Source: Sphingomonas aurea
GTDB lineage: Bacteria; Pseudomonadota; Alphaproteobacteria; Sphingomonadales; Sphingomonadaceae
Direction of reading: 5' to 3'
Length of the DNA stretch: 64,000 nt
Assembly: GCF_030678875.1 (NCBI RefSeq)
Contig: NZ_JAUUDS010000002.1
Span: 1-64,000 of the forward strand
Both the position numbers and the translations under genes were made by a program. Below, piece after piece: positions 1-9,606 of this stretch. How positions within the stretch are numbered: the stretch's first letter is position 1; each line of letters opens with the position of its first letter. Under the pieces are notes generated by a model. The model did no database searches. It saw only the letters and a list, made by a program, of their open reading frames with translations, and had not been told where the DNA came from.

Positions 1-122
1 CCCGCCGCCGCAGCGGCGAGGCGGGCGGCGGCGAGGCGCTGGCGCGGCGTCTCCGCCGTCGGCGCCGCGACGGCGCCCCCGGCAAGGAGCGCGATGGCGA
101 GGATGCGAAGCGCGGCGGCCAC
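1..122 (-). CDS. N-terminus of an exported protein, cut by the window edge
   Basis: A GTG start lies 4 bases after the rlmH stop and opens a frame that runs off the window. The visible residues begin VAAALRILAIALLAGGAVAA and look like a signal peptide with a hydrophobic core and small residues before the cleavage region. An Ala/Arg/Gln-rich stretch follows that could begin a coiled coil. In related sphingomonads the gene after rlmH is usually an EnvC-type murein hydrolase activator (M23 peptidase). That identity rests on gene order only, because no catalytic domain is inside the window. Confidence 0.45.
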   Translation of the reverse strand, partial: MAAALRILAIALLAGGAVAAPTAETPRQRLAAARLAAAAA

Positions 123-126
123 GCGC

Positions 127-549
127 CTACCCTTCCCGGTGGTAAGGATGGCCGGCGAGGATGCTGGTGGCACGGAACAGCTGTTCGGCCAGCATCGCGC
201 GGGCCAGCAGGTGCGGCCAGGTCGCGCGGCCGAACGACAGCAGCAGGTCCGCCTCCGCTCGCGCGGCATCGTCGAACCCGTCGGCGGCGCCCAGCAGGAA
301 ACGCGCCTCGCGCACCCCGTCGTCGCGCCAGCGGCCGAGCCGCTCGGCCAGCGCGAGCGAGGGCATCGCCTCTCCCTTCTCGTCGAGCAGGATGCGGCGG
401 GTCTGCGGCGCAGCCGCGGGCTCGCGTCCGCCGGTATCGGGCAGTTCGGTGATGCGGGTCGGCCAGGCGATCCGCTTCAGATAGCGGTCGACCAGCTCCG
501 CCTCTGCCGAGCGGCCGATCCGCCCGCGCGCGACGATGTGGAGGAGCAT
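127..549 (-). CDS. rlmH: RlmH, 23S rRNA pseudouridine-1915 N3-methyltransferase
   Basis: This 140-residue protein is the normal length for RlmH, a SPOUT-class enzyme that methylates pseudouridine 1915 in helix 69 of 23S rRNA using S-adenosylmethionine. The start MLLHIVARGRIG and the core GAADGFDD / LSFGRATWPHLLARAMLAEQ match the family; the C-terminal trefoil knot and the terminal HPYHRE are intact. It follows rsfS by 7 bases and forms an operon with nadD and rsfS, the usual arrangement in alphaproteobacteria. Identity is secure. Confidence 0.95.
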   Translation of the reverse strand: MLLHIVARGRIGRSAEAELVDRYLKRIAWPTRITELPDTGGREPAAAPQTRRILLDEKGEAMPSLALAERLGRWRDDGVREARFLLGAADGFDDAARAEADLLLSFGRATWPHLLARAMLAEQLFRATSILAGHPYHREG

Positions 550-556
550 CGACGGC

Positions 557-985
557 TCAGGTGCGCGGCTGCTCCCCGGTCCTGGGCGGCTCCGGCATCG
601 CGGCCGGCGCGTCGCCGAACGACCACATCCGCTCCAGATTGTAGAAGGAGCGGACCTCGGGTCGGAACAGGTGGACGATGACGTCGCCGGCGTCGATCAG
701 CACCCAGTCGGCGGTCGGCAACCCCTCGATCCGCGGACTGCGGCCGCATTCCGCCTTGATCCGCTCGGCGAGCTTCGCCGCCATCGACGCCACCTGGCGC
801 GTCGAACGGCCGCTGGCGATCACCATGTGATCGGCGATGGTCGATTTGCCCGCCAGGGGGATCGTCACGACCTCGACGGCCTGATCGTCGTCGAGCGACT
901 GCATCACCAGCCGGTGCAACGCCTCGATCTCGGCGGCATCAGATGCCCTTGGGGTCGAACGGGGGGCGGAAGGGGAAGTGGCCAA
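557..985 (-). CDS. rsfS: RsfS, ribosome silencing factor
   Basis: A 142-residue RsfS/Iojap-family protein that binds ribosomal protein uL14 and blocks subunit joining when nutrients are scarce. The core has EALHRLVMQSLDDDQAVEVV, then ADHMVIASGRSTRQV, then DWVLIDAGDVIVHLF, all hallmarks of the family. I chose a TTG start at 985 because an AGGAG ribosome-binding site ends 5 bases upstream and overlaps the nadD stop codon. The first possible codon of the open frame, much further upstream, would run through nadD. The C-terminal tail beyond FYNLERMW is Pro-rich and probably disordered. It belongs to the nadD-rsfS-rlmH operon. Confidence 0.92.
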   Translation of the reverse strand: MATSPSAPRSTPRASDAAEIEALHRLVMQSLDDDQAVEVVTIPLAGKSTIADHMVIASGRSTRQVASMAAKLAERIKAECGRSPRIEGLPTADWVLIDAGDVIVHLFRPEVRSFYNLERMWSFGDAPAAMPEPPRTGEQPRT

Positions 986-993
986 GGTAACTC

Positions 994-1596
994 CTAGGAG
1001 GACGGGCCCGGCAGGAAGCGCCGGTGCCAGTCGGGATCGCCGGCGCGCAGGCCGGTCGCGGACGTCGGATCGGGGCGGAAGCGCAGCAGCACCAGGGCCG
1101 GCAAACTCCACGTCGTCCATCGTTGCGCCGCTGCCCGCGGTCGTCGATAGCGCCGCAGCCAGGCCATCGCGGGGGCCGCGAGTGCGCGCGCATCATATCC
1201 CGGCCGCGCCGCCACCGCAATCGGGATCGCACGCGCGATTCCTCGCCAGTCGCGCCAGCGGTGGAACTGCGCCAGATTGTCCGCCCCCATGATCCACACG
1301 AACCGTCGCTTCGGGTAGCGGCGCTGGAGCGCGCGGATCGTGTCGACGGTGTAGCGGGTGCCGAGTCGCGCCTCGATCGCGGTCGCGCGGATCGGGGCGC
1401 GCCGGGCCATCTTGCGCGCAGAGGCGAGCCGGGCGGAAAGCGGCGCCATGCCGGCGGCGGGTTTCAGCGGGTTGCCGGGCGACACCAGCCACCACGCCTC
1501 GTCGAGCGCCAGCGCGTCGATCGCGGCAAGCGTGATACGGCGATGCCCCCGATGCGCGGGGTTGAAGCTGCCGCCCAGGAGGCCGGTGGGGGTCAT
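994..1596 (-). CDS. nadD: NadD, nicotinate-nucleotide adenylyltransferase
   Basis: NadD joins nicotinate mononucleotide and ATP to make deamido-NAD in the NAD biosynthesis pathway. The 200-residue product begins MTPTGLLGGSFNPAHRGHRR, giving the nucleotidyltransferase HxGH-type motif at about residues 15-18. A late S/T-rich SATGLR segment corresponds to the second nucleotide-binding motif. The ATG at 1596 overlaps the stop codon of the upstream ParE-like toxin (ATGA), so its translation is probably coupled to that gene. A longer frame exists but the extra residues are the toxin in another frame. rsfS and rlmH follow. Confidence 0.93.
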   Translation of the reverse strand: MTPTGLLGGSFNPAHRGHRRITLAAIDALALDEAWWLVSPGNPLKPAAGMAPLSARLASARKMARRAPIRATAIEARLGTRYTVDTIRALQRRYPKRRFVWIMGADNLAQFHRWRDWRGIARAIPIAVAARPGYDARALAAPAMAWLRRYRRPRAAAQRWTTWSLPALVLLRFRPDPTSATGLRAGDPDWHRRFLPGPSS

Positions 1597-1877
1597 CGCG
1601 AACGCGGATCGCGAGAGGTGTGGAACACGCGCAGGATACGCAATTGTCCGCCAAGCACACGATAGATCAGGATGTACGGCGTGTTGCGAACCCGCCATTT
1701 CCGCCGGTCGCGATCACCGATCAGCGGGCCTGCGAAGGGCGTTTCCGACAGGAACTGCGCAGCCGCGACGATCCGATGGTTGATGTCGAACGACGAAGCA
1801 GGAGCGGTCGTGAGATAATATCCGTCGATGATCGTCAGATCATGTAGCGCCAAGGGCGCCCAGCGCAGCGTGAGCAA
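1593..1877 (-). CDS. ParE/RelE-superfamily toxin
   Basis: About 94 residues reading LLTLRWAPLALHDLTIIDGY at the N-terminus, then PFAGPLIGDRDRRKWRVRNT and a C-terminal YILIYRVLGGQLRILRVFHT strand, the usual layout of ParE-type toxins. Known members inhibit gyrase or cleave mRNA; which applies here cannot be told from sequence. The start is inferred as TTG at 1877, because the antitoxin stop lies only 1 base before it and this gives the family length; no longer start is plausible. The stop overlaps the nadD ATG, so the toxin sits at the head of an essential operon. Confidence 0.8.
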   Translation of the reverse strand: MLTLRWAPLALHDLTIIDGYYLTTAPASSFDINHRIVAAAQFLSETPFAGPLIGDRDRRKWRVRNTPYILIYRVLGGQLRILRVFHTSRDPRSR

Positions 1878-1878
1878 A

Positions 1879-2139
1879 TCAGCGCCGCGAGTGCTTGCGG
1901 TCTTCGAGCCACGCCTCGATCTGCTCCTGAGTGTAGAATTCGCCTCGCTCGATCTGTGCATCGGCCTCGTCGACTTCGGCTCTGATCGCGGCGGCGAATA
2001 CGTCATCGCGCTCGACGGCTTCCCTGATCGCCTCCGCCGCGAACTCGGCGCCGGTGATGCCCCGTTCGCGGGCACGTTCCTCGACCAGCGCCAGCGTGGC
2101 CGCATCGAGCGGCGCGGTGATCGAGGCGAATGCGTTCAT
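1879..2139 (-). CDS. ParD-like antitoxin
   Basis: An 86-residue protein beginning MNAFASITAPLDAATLALVE. The N-terminal strand followed by two helices (RARERGITGAEFAAEAIREA) is a ribbon-helix-helix DNA-binding fold of the CopG/ParD class. The acidic C-terminal half (EVDEADAQIERGEFYTQEQI) is the part that would wrap the toxin. It lies 1 base upstream of the ParE-like gene, the standard antitoxin-first order. It would neutralise the toxin and repress its own promoter in the 31-base gap after proA or further upstream. Function is inferred from fold and arrangement. Confidence 0.8.
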   Translation of the reverse strand: MNAFASITAPLDAATLALVEERARERGITGAEFAAEAIREAVERDDVFAAAIRAEVDEADAQIERGEFYTQEQIEAWLEDRKHSRR

Positions 2140-2170
2140 GCGACCAGCCTACGCCCCTGCCGCGGCCGCT

Positions 2171-3433
2171 TCAACCACGCACCTGCCCCGTCCCGCGGCC
2201 GATCCATTTGTAGGTCGTCAGCCCCTCCAGCGCGACGGGACCGCGCGCGTGGAGGCGGCCGGTGGCGATGCCGATCTCGGCGCCCAGGCCGAACTCACCG
2301 CCATCGGCGAACTGGGTGGAGGCGTTCCACAGGACGATCGCCGAGTCCGCTTCCGCCAGGAAACGCTCGGCAATGGCAACATCCTCCGCGACGATGGCGT
2401 CGGTATGGTGCGACCCATGCCGGGCGATGTGTGCGAGGGCGCCATCGACGCCCTCAACCAGTGCGACGGACGCGATGGCGTCCAGATATTCGGTGTCCCA
2501 GTCGGCGGGAGCGGCAGGATCGACGGTGGCGAGTGCCTGCACGCCGGCATCGCCGCGCACGGTGCAGCCGGTCGCCGCCAACGCCTCGACCAGCTCTGCC
2601 GCCCGGGGAAAGTCGCGGTCGATCAGCAGCGTCTCCATCGCGCCGCAGACGCCGGTGCGGCGCATCTTGGCGTCGATCACCACCGCCTCGGCCATCGCCG
2701 GATCGGCAGAGGCGTGGACATAGACGTGGTTGATGCCGTCGAGATGGGCGAGCACGGGCACCCGCGCCTCTGCCTGCACACGCGCGACCAGGCCCTTGCC
2801 GCCGCGGGGCACGATCAGGTCGATCAGCCCGGCCGCGGCCAGCATCGCACCGACAGCGGCGCGGTCGGCGGTGGGAACCAACTGCACCGCGGTACGCGGC
2901 AGGCCGCCCTGCTCCAGCCCGGCAACGAAGGCGGCGTGGAGCGCGCGATTGCTCGCCAGCGCCTCGCTGCCGCCACGCAGGATCGCGGCATTGCCGCTCA
3001 TCACGCAGAGCGCGGCAGCGTCGGCGGTGACGTTGGGGCGGCTCTCATAGACGATGCCGATCACGCCGATCGGCACGCGCACGCGCGACAGGACGAGGCC
3101 GTTGGGGCGGGTGCGCGCGTCGATCACCTGCCCGACCGGATCGTCGAGCATGGCGACTACCGCCACCGCGTCTGCCACCGCCGCCAACCGCGCGGGGTCG
3201 AGCCGCAGTCGGTCGAGCAGCGCGCCGCTCAGTCCCGCCGTTTCCGCCCGCGCCATGTCGCTGGCATTGGCGGCGAGGATCGCGTCGGCCTGCGCGCGGA
3301 TCGCAGCGGCGGCGGCGTGAAGGCCCTGGCGCTTGGTTTCCGTAGGGAGACGGGCCAGCGTGGTGGCCGCGGCGCGTGCTTCGGCAGCCATGGTGGCGAT
3401 CAGCTGGGCGGGATCGGTCTCTGCGTCGGCCAT
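2171..3433 (-). CDS. proA: ProA, gamma-glutamyl phosphate reductase
   Basis: Glutamate-5-semialdehyde dehydrogenase, the second step of proline synthesis, using NADPH to reduce gamma-glutamyl phosphate. At 420 residues it has normal length. The aldehyde-dehydrogenase fold is complete: [16 protein letters not shown], then [24 protein letters not shown], and the catalytic cysteine in [16 protein letters not shown]. The end [17 protein letters not shown] is the family signature. proB is not adjacent. The gene is followed 31 bases later by the ParD-like antitoxin, so the toxin-antitoxin pair and nadD may be read from the proA transcript. Confidence 0.96.
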   Translation of the reverse strand: MADAETDPAQLIATMAAEARAAATTLARLPTETKRQGLHAAAAAIRAQADAILAANASDMARAETAGLSGALLDRLRLDPARLAAVADAVAVVAMLDDPVGQVIDARTRPNGLVLSRVRVPIGVIGIVYESRPNVTADAAALCVMSGNAAILRGGSEALASNRALHAAFVAGLEQGGLPRTAVQLVPTADRAAVGAMLAAAGLIDLIVPRGGKGLVARVQAEARVPVLAHLDGINHVYVHASADPAMAEAVVIDAKMRRTGVCGAMETLLIDRDFPRAAELVEALAATGCTVRGDAGVQALATVDPAAPADWDTEYLDAIASVALVEGVDGALAHIARHGSHHTDAIVAEDVAIAERFLAEADSAIVLWNASTQFADGGEFGLGAEIGIATGRLHARGPVALEGLTTYKWIGRGTGQVRG

Positions 3434-3542
3434 GGCGGGGCGCTATCACGACGGGGGGTGCGAGGCGAGAGAGAGCAGCTTGCCTGCTTAGAGGTAGAAG
3501 ATTTCGGTTCACGCGGAGATGCGGCTCCGCGTGATCCTGTTT

Positions 3543-3902
3543 CTACCGCCGTTGCTCGACACACCAGATGACGGCAGCGCCGGCGACATAGGACAGCAGG
3601 TCGCGCGGGTCGTAGCTGGTGCCGAGAAGCAGGCGGGCGGCCGGCTGGCCCTCCCAGCCAAGCCGGTGGAGCAGGCCGGCATATTGGCCGAACTCGATCG
3701 CAAAGGCGGTCGCCAGCGCGAGTGCGAGGTCGGTGCGCCAGCCGGCCGGCGAGCCGATGCGCAAGCCGCAATAGACGAGCATCACGGCCAGCGCATCGCC
3801 GACATGCGGACGGATGAGAGCGTCGTCGAGCCAAAGGGCGATCGCCGCCTCGATCGCGAGCAGCAACAGCGCCGTCGCCGCATAGCCGAACCTCCATCGC
3901 AT
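3543..3902 (-). CDS. DUF2809-type small membrane protein
   Basis: A 119-residue integral membrane protein with four predicted hydrophobic helices: FGYAATALLLLAIEAAIALW, VGDALAVMLVYCGLRI, ALALATAFAIEFGQY and LLSYVAGAAVIWCVEQ. The RPHVGDALAVMLVY and GTSYDPRDLLSYVAG segments match the DUF2809 family, whose function is unknown. I place the start at the ATG at 3902 because the upstream extension of the frame is hydrophilic and Pro-rich. The gene is flanked by proA and a secreted hypothetical protein, with gaps of roughly 110 and 80 bases and no operon partner. Confidence 0.75.
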   Translation of the reverse strand: MRWRFGYAATALLLLAIEAAIALWLDDALIRPHVGDALAVMLVYCGLRIGSPAGWRTDLALALATAFAIEFGQYAGLLHRLGWEGQPAARLLLGTSYDPRDLLSYVAGAAVIWCVEQRR

Positions 3903-3985
3903 CCCCGCTGCGTGGCGCGAGGGTTGGTCTGGGGCAAGCGGGCCGAGCAGGCTGCACGGAATCGGGTCGGCGTCTGCACCGATCC

Positions 3986-4366
3986 TCAACGGCAGGGGAA
4001 TTTACGACCCAGTACCTTGGCATAGCCGTCGCGCAGCGGCCGGCGCTGGTCGGCGGCGGGAAGCGCGGCGAGGCTGTCGATCATTTCCTCGATGCCGACC
4101 GATTCCCCTTCGGGCACGCAGGCGATGCCGGGCTTGTGTGCGGCGATGCGCCGGGCATTCTCGGCCTTCAGCTCGGTCCTGGCTTGGCGCGCCTCTTCCT
4201 TCAGGACCTGGAAGTCGGGGGAGAGGAGCGCGGCAAAGCCCTGCTCGCGCAGCACCTGCGCGCGCTGGACGAACGTGCCGACGGTCATCGCGGCCCCCGC
4301 CGGCGCGGCGATCGCGAAGGCGGCGACAATCGCGAAGGCAGACAAGGGGATACGCGGATAAGACAT
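3986..4366 (-). CDS. Secreted protein of unknown function
   Basis: A 126-residue protein with a clear signal peptide (MSYPRIPLSAFAIVAAFAIA, cleavage probably after PAGAA). The mature part is helical and charged (VLKEEARQARTELKAENARR) with two cysteines, one in PGIACVPEGE and one in the terminal KFPCR, which could form a disulfide in the periplasm. I do not recognise a named family. The ribosome-binding site and start codon lie inside a strong hairpin (see 4364-4401), so translation may be conditional. It sits just downstream of ftsH on the same strand. Confidence 0.75.
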   Translation of the reverse strand: MSYPRIPLSAFAIVAAFAIAAPAGAAMTVGTFVQRAQVLREQGFAALLSPDFQVLKEEARQARTELKAENARRIAAHKPGIACVPEGESVGIEEMIDSLAALPAADQRRPLRDGYAKVLGRKFPCR

Positions 4367-4401
4367 GGGCCGACCTTCCGAAACAGGAAGGCCGGCCCAT
4401 G
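4364..4401 (-). promoter_or_regulatory. Hairpin enclosing the RBS and start codon of the secreted protein
   Basis: Positions 4386-4401 and 4364-4379 are complementary over 16 bases, with one G-U pair in RNA and a 6-base loop. On the minus-strand transcript the 3' arm contains both the GGAAGG ribosome-binding sequence and the AUG of the downstream gene. This would hide the start region from ribosomes unless melted. No T-run follows, so it is not a standard terminator. Confidence 0.65.
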
Positions 4402-4405
4402 CCAG

Positions 4406-4426
4406 CAGCCGGCTTGCCGCCGGCTG
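4406..4426 (-). terminator. Short GC hairpin after ftsH
   Basis: Arms 4419-4426 and 4406-4413 (CAGCCGGC / GCCGGCTG, 5-base loop) form an 8-bp stem 12 bases after the ftsH stop. There is no T-run, so it may only partly stop transcription or may protect the ftsH mRNA end. Confidence 0.4.
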
Positions 4427-4438
4427 AATACAGGCGCT

Positions 4439-6403
<1,965 letters not shown>

Positions 6404-6509
6404 GGCCACGGCGATACCTTTCGCTGCCAAGATAAGCCCGGTGGGGTTAATGACAATGGAACAAAACGTCGATCAATGCGCGGAAATGGGCAACGCCCCG
6501 CCGTTGGCG

Positions 6510-7571
6510 TCATCCGTTTCGTCGCGTCGGCGCGACCGCAAAGCGCCAGTTTGCGCCGCGCGGCGTCACCAGCACTCCGCCCTGGGTCGCCCGGCATCCC
6601 GCGCCAAGCGCATCGAGCAGCGGCTCGACATTCGATGCCGGGCCAAAGGCGGGCGCCGCGATCCCCTCTTCCGCCCGCAGCACCGCGATGCCGCGGCGGG
6701 CCAGCAGGCGGCGCAGCGCGCGGGGCAGGCCGGCGACGTCGAGCCCGTCCGGCCCCTGTCGCGTCTGCCACGCCCAGTCGGCGAGTTCGTCCAGATCGGC
6801 GGCGATGTCGGCGACATGGTCGGCGGCGCGGGCGAGTTGCGCAGGGTCGAGTTCGGGATTGGCGGCGAGCCAGTGGCGCGCGCGAACGCGGGTATAGTGG
6901 CGGTCGGCGTTGCTGGGATCCTGCACGACCGGCAGGTGCGCGGCGACTTGGCCAAGCTCGGCGCGGCGCCAGTCGAGAAGGGGGCGGATCAGCGTGACGC
7001 CGTCGCAGAGCGGGCGGGCGCGACGGATGCCGGCGAGGCCGGTCGGGCCGCTGCCGCGATTGGCGCGCATCAGGAAGGTTTCCGCCTGATCGTCGGCGTG
7101 GTGGGCGGTGGCGAGGAGCGGCGCGCCGCCGTCAGCAGCCCAGCGGCCCAGTGCGGCGTAGCGGGCGGAGCGGGCGGCGGCCTGGACGTTGCTGGCTGGG
7201 AGCGGTTGATCCGGGCGGAGCGTGGCGTGGGAAATGGCGCGACTGGCACACCAGTCGGCGACCATCGCCGCCTCCGTCGCGGAGGCGGGACGGAGGCCGT
7301 GGTCGAAGGTCGCGGCGATCACGCGGCCGGGGAACGCGGCCGTGGCGAGCGCCAGCATCGCCATGCTGTCCGGGCCGCCGGAGATGGCCAGCGCCAGGCG
7401 CGCGAGAGGGGCCTCCTGAGCGGGTGCACCGTCCCCGGCGAGACCCCAGCCTGCGCTGGAGTAACGGGCCTCAGGCGTGGACTGCACCGCCCGCGCCACC
7501 CCCGCCGCGAAGCGTGCGGCGAGCGCGGCGGGGATCAGCGGGTCACTTGCACCTGGCGGCGGTACGGCCAC
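6510..7571 (-). CDS. tilS: TilS, tRNA(Ile)-lysidine synthase
   Basis: TilS adds lysine to cytidine-34 of the tRNA-Ile that reads AUA. The PP-loop motif SGGPDS is at residues 64-69, followed by FDHGLRP, TAHHADDQAETFLMR and GSGPTGLAGI, all conserved in the family. The 353-residue protein starts at a GTG that overlaps the end of cpoB by 29 bases. Residues about 31-56, between the N-terminal helix and the first strand, are encoded by a palindromic repeat (see 7415-7475) and are not expected in the family. The core is intact, so the enzyme should work; the gene is essential elsewhere. Confidence 0.92.
   Translation of the reverse strand: MAVPPPGASDPLIPAALAARFAAGVARAVQSTPEARYSSAGWGLAGDGAPAQEAPLARLALAISGGPDSMAMLALATAAFPGRVIAATFDHGLRPASATEAAMVADWCASRAISHATLRPDQPLPASNVQAAARSARYAALGRWAADGGAPLLATAHHADDQAETFLMRANRGSGPTGLAGIRRARPLCDGVTLIRPLLDWRRAELGQVAAHLPVVQDPSNADRHYTRVRARHWLAANPELDPAQLARAADHVADIAADLDELADWAWQTRQGPDGLDVAGLPRALRRLLARRGIAVLRAEEGIAAPAFGPASNVEPLLDALGAGCRATQGGVLVTPRGANWRFAVAPTRRNG
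7415..7475. repeat. Palindromic repeat inside the tilS coding region
   Basis: An outer stem (7415-7420 with 7470-7475, CCTGAG/CTCAGG) encloses an inner hairpin CCAGC-ctgc-GCTGG (7446-7459). The sequence resembles dispersed REP-like elements of sphingomonads, which carry similar CAGCGCAGGCTGG cores between genes. It is read in frame as part of tilS and adds roughly 25 residues rich in Ala, Gly and Pro. Confidence 0.55.
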
Positions 7572-8511
7572 GGGCCAGATCGGCCTTGAACGCCGCGGTC
7601 ATCTTGGCGCCGTAGACGTCGGTTAGTTCGGCATAGACGCGGCAGGCGTCGGCCGGCTTGTCGAGCTTGACCAGCGCCTGGCCCAGATAGAGCAGGCTGT
7701 CGGGCGCGCGCTCGCCATCGGGCATCTTCTTGTAATTGTCGTAGAACGCCATCGACGCCAGGCTGGGCTTGCCGTCGTCGAGATAGGCGCGGCCGAGCAG
7801 GTTCTGCGCGTAGCTGGCGCGGCGGCTGGCGGGGAAGTCGGCGACGGTCTTCTTCAGCTGCGCCTGCGCCTCGGGGTACAGCTTCGCATCCCATAGGCGG
7901 TAGCCATAGAGATACTGCTCCTCGGCCTGATCGCCGCCCTTGGCCGGGCGCTTGATCGCGGCGAGCCGCGCGGTGCGATCGGGATCGGCGGCAGCCGCGG
8001 GCGTCGCCGCGGCGGGGCGGCTGTCGGAGAGCGGGCGCGAGGGGCTGGCGCCAGCGATCGGCGCCGGATCGCCACCGTCGACCGCGCCACCGACTGCGGG
8101 CGCGGTGGCAGCGGCGGGGGCGGCGAGCTTCGCGTCGGTCGCCGCCTTGTACGCGTCGAACTGCTCACGCAACTGGCGGAGCTGGAAGCCGTTCTGCTCG
8201 GCCTGACCGGTCAGCGTCGCCACCTGCTGCTCCAGCGACGACACGCGCGCGGCGAGGTCGACGATCGGCGACGAAACGGGCGCGCCGGGGATCTCGGTCG
8301 GAGTGGTCGGCGCGACGATATCGGGTTGGACCAGCTGGCCGGCCCCGCCGGGGAAAACCTTGCGCTGGACGGCGCGCATCTCGCTCTCGAGCCGGCCGAC
8401 CCGCGCTTCGACGGTGCCGGACTGCGCGGCGGCGACGCCCGGCAGGATCATCACGATGCCCGTGCAGAGCATCATCAGGTTACGCATGGCCGACATTCTC
8501 ACTGGCTGCAT
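7543..8511 (-). CDS. cpoB: CpoB (YbgF), cell division coordinator of the Tol-Pal system
   Basis: A periplasmic protein that in E. coli links peptidoglycan synthesis by PBP1B to Tol-Pal outer-membrane constriction. The product (322 residues from the first start; internal ATGs at 8496 and 8487 are alternatives) has a signal peptide ending VAAAQ, then a coiled coil (VEARVGRLESEMRAVQRKV; a second one near SSLEQQVATLTGQAEQ), a Pro/Ala-rich linker, and C-terminal TPR repeats (AEEQYLYGYRLWDAKLYPEA onward). tilS and ftsH follow, as in related genomes, though pal is not in this window. Confidence 0.9.
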   Translation of the reverse strand: MQPVRMSAMRNLMMLCTGIVMILPGVAAAQSGTVEARVGRLESEMRAVQRKVFPGGAGQLVQPDIVAPTTPTEIPGAPVSSPIVDLAARVSSLEQQVATLTGQAEQNGFQLRQLREQFDAYKAATDAKLAAPAAATAPAVGGAVDGGDPAPIAGASPSRPLSDSRPAAATPAAAADPDRTARLAAIKRPAKGGDQAEEQYLYGYRLWDAKLYPEAQAQLKKTVADFPASRRASYAQNLLGRAYLDDGKPSLASMAFYDNYKKMPDGERAPDSLLYLGQALVKLDKPADACRVYAELTDVYGAKMTAAFKADLARGRTAARCK

Positions 8512-8520
8512 CGCTTCGCC

Positions 8521-9495
8521 CTACTGCGCATCTGGGGCGGCAGCGGGCGGGTTCTGGGCGGACTGGAGGTTGGCGCGCTGCGTCTCGGTCAGCGCCCGGC
8601 CGGTGGCGGCGGGCCGGGGTGTACGACGCGGAGTGGGACGCGCGGCGGCGGGGCGCGCCGGTGCGGCGACGCTGGACGCCGCCGCCGGGGTCGGCGCGGG
8701 AGTAACCCCGCCCTGCCCGCCACCCTGGCCGGTCCGTGCGAGCAGCGAGGCGGCGTCGACCGCGACGTCCTTGATCGGGCGCGAGCCGTCGCCGAGCGGT
8801 GGGATGGCGTTGCCGCCGACCGCGACGCGCAGCTGGTCGGGGCGGCCGACGTTGATCTTGGGCGCGTTGGCGCCCTCCGGCACTGCAAAGCTCTCGCCCG
8901 GCTTCAGCGTGCCGAGGTAGAGGGTGGTGTTGGCGGCGTCATAGACGCGCAGCCACACCTCGTTGTCGCCGGCGGTCAGGGTGACAGGCCCGGTCGCCGG
9001 GGTCGGTGACGGCGCCGGCGCGACGGCGACCGGCGCGGTGACGACCGGTGGCGCGGCAACGATCGCGGGAGCGGTGCCGCCGGGGCGGAACAGGTCGGTG
9101 GCGTAGTATAGCCCGGCCAGCACCAGCACCGCGATGGCGAGGCCCAGCCCCAGGATCGCCACCCCACGCGAGGGTACGCGCGATGGGTCGGCAGTCTCGT
9201 ACGGCTCATACTCGGGCGCACGCGGCACCTGCGCCAGTTCGGCGCGGACTTCGTGGGCGACGGCGGCATCGTCCAGCCCGACCGCGCGGGCATAGGCACG
9301 GGCGAAGCCGACGGCATAGGTCGGTGAAGGCAGCGCGGCGAAATCCGTCGCGTCGATCGCCTCGAGATGGCGCAGCGGCACGCGCGTGCGCGAGCCGACC
9401 TCGGCCAGCGACAAACCCTGCGCCTCTCGCGCCTTGCGCAGCCGGTCACCCACGCGCTCGGGCGCTGGGGCGTCGCCGGGCTGGACCTCTGTCAT
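8521..9495 (-). CDS. RodZ-like helix-turn-helix membrane protein
   Basis: A 324-residue protein with an N-terminal Xre-type helix-turn-helix (GDRLRKAREAQGLSLAEVGS, about residues 16-75), a single transmembrane helix (AILGLGLAIAVLVLAGLYYA, about 154-173), and a periplasmic DUF4115-type domain (ITLTAGDNEVWLRVYDA-like, ending about 280). A low-complexity Ala/Pro/Arg tail completes it. This is the layout of RodZ, which anchors MreB filaments and shapes the rod cell. Whether it does that here is inferred from architecture alone. It sits between ptsP and cpoB on the same strand. Confidence 0.8.
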   Translation of the reverse strand: MTEVQPGDAPAPERVGDRLRKAREAQGLSLAEVGSRTRVPLRHLEAIDATDFAALPSPTYAVGFARAYARAVGLDDAAVAHEVRAELAQVPRAPEYEPYETADPSRVPSRGVAILGLGLAIAVLVLAGLYYATDLFRPGGTAPAIVAAPPVVTAPVAVAPAPSPTPATGPVTLTAGDNEVWLRVYDAANTTLYLGTLKPGESFAVPEGANAPKINVGRPDQLRVAVGGNAIPPLGDGSRPIKDVAVDAASLLARTGQGGGQGGVTPAPTPAAASSVAAPARPAAARPTPRRTPRPAATGRALTETQRANLQSAQNPPAAAPDAQ

Positions 9496-9606
9496 CCACT
9501 AAACTCCGCTGCGGACCGCCACCCCGGCCCGCTGTTCCCATGTTTCAGAGCACCACCGCCCTGTCAACGCAACCGTGAGTCGCACCTGCGACGGGATGCC
9601 GGCCTC

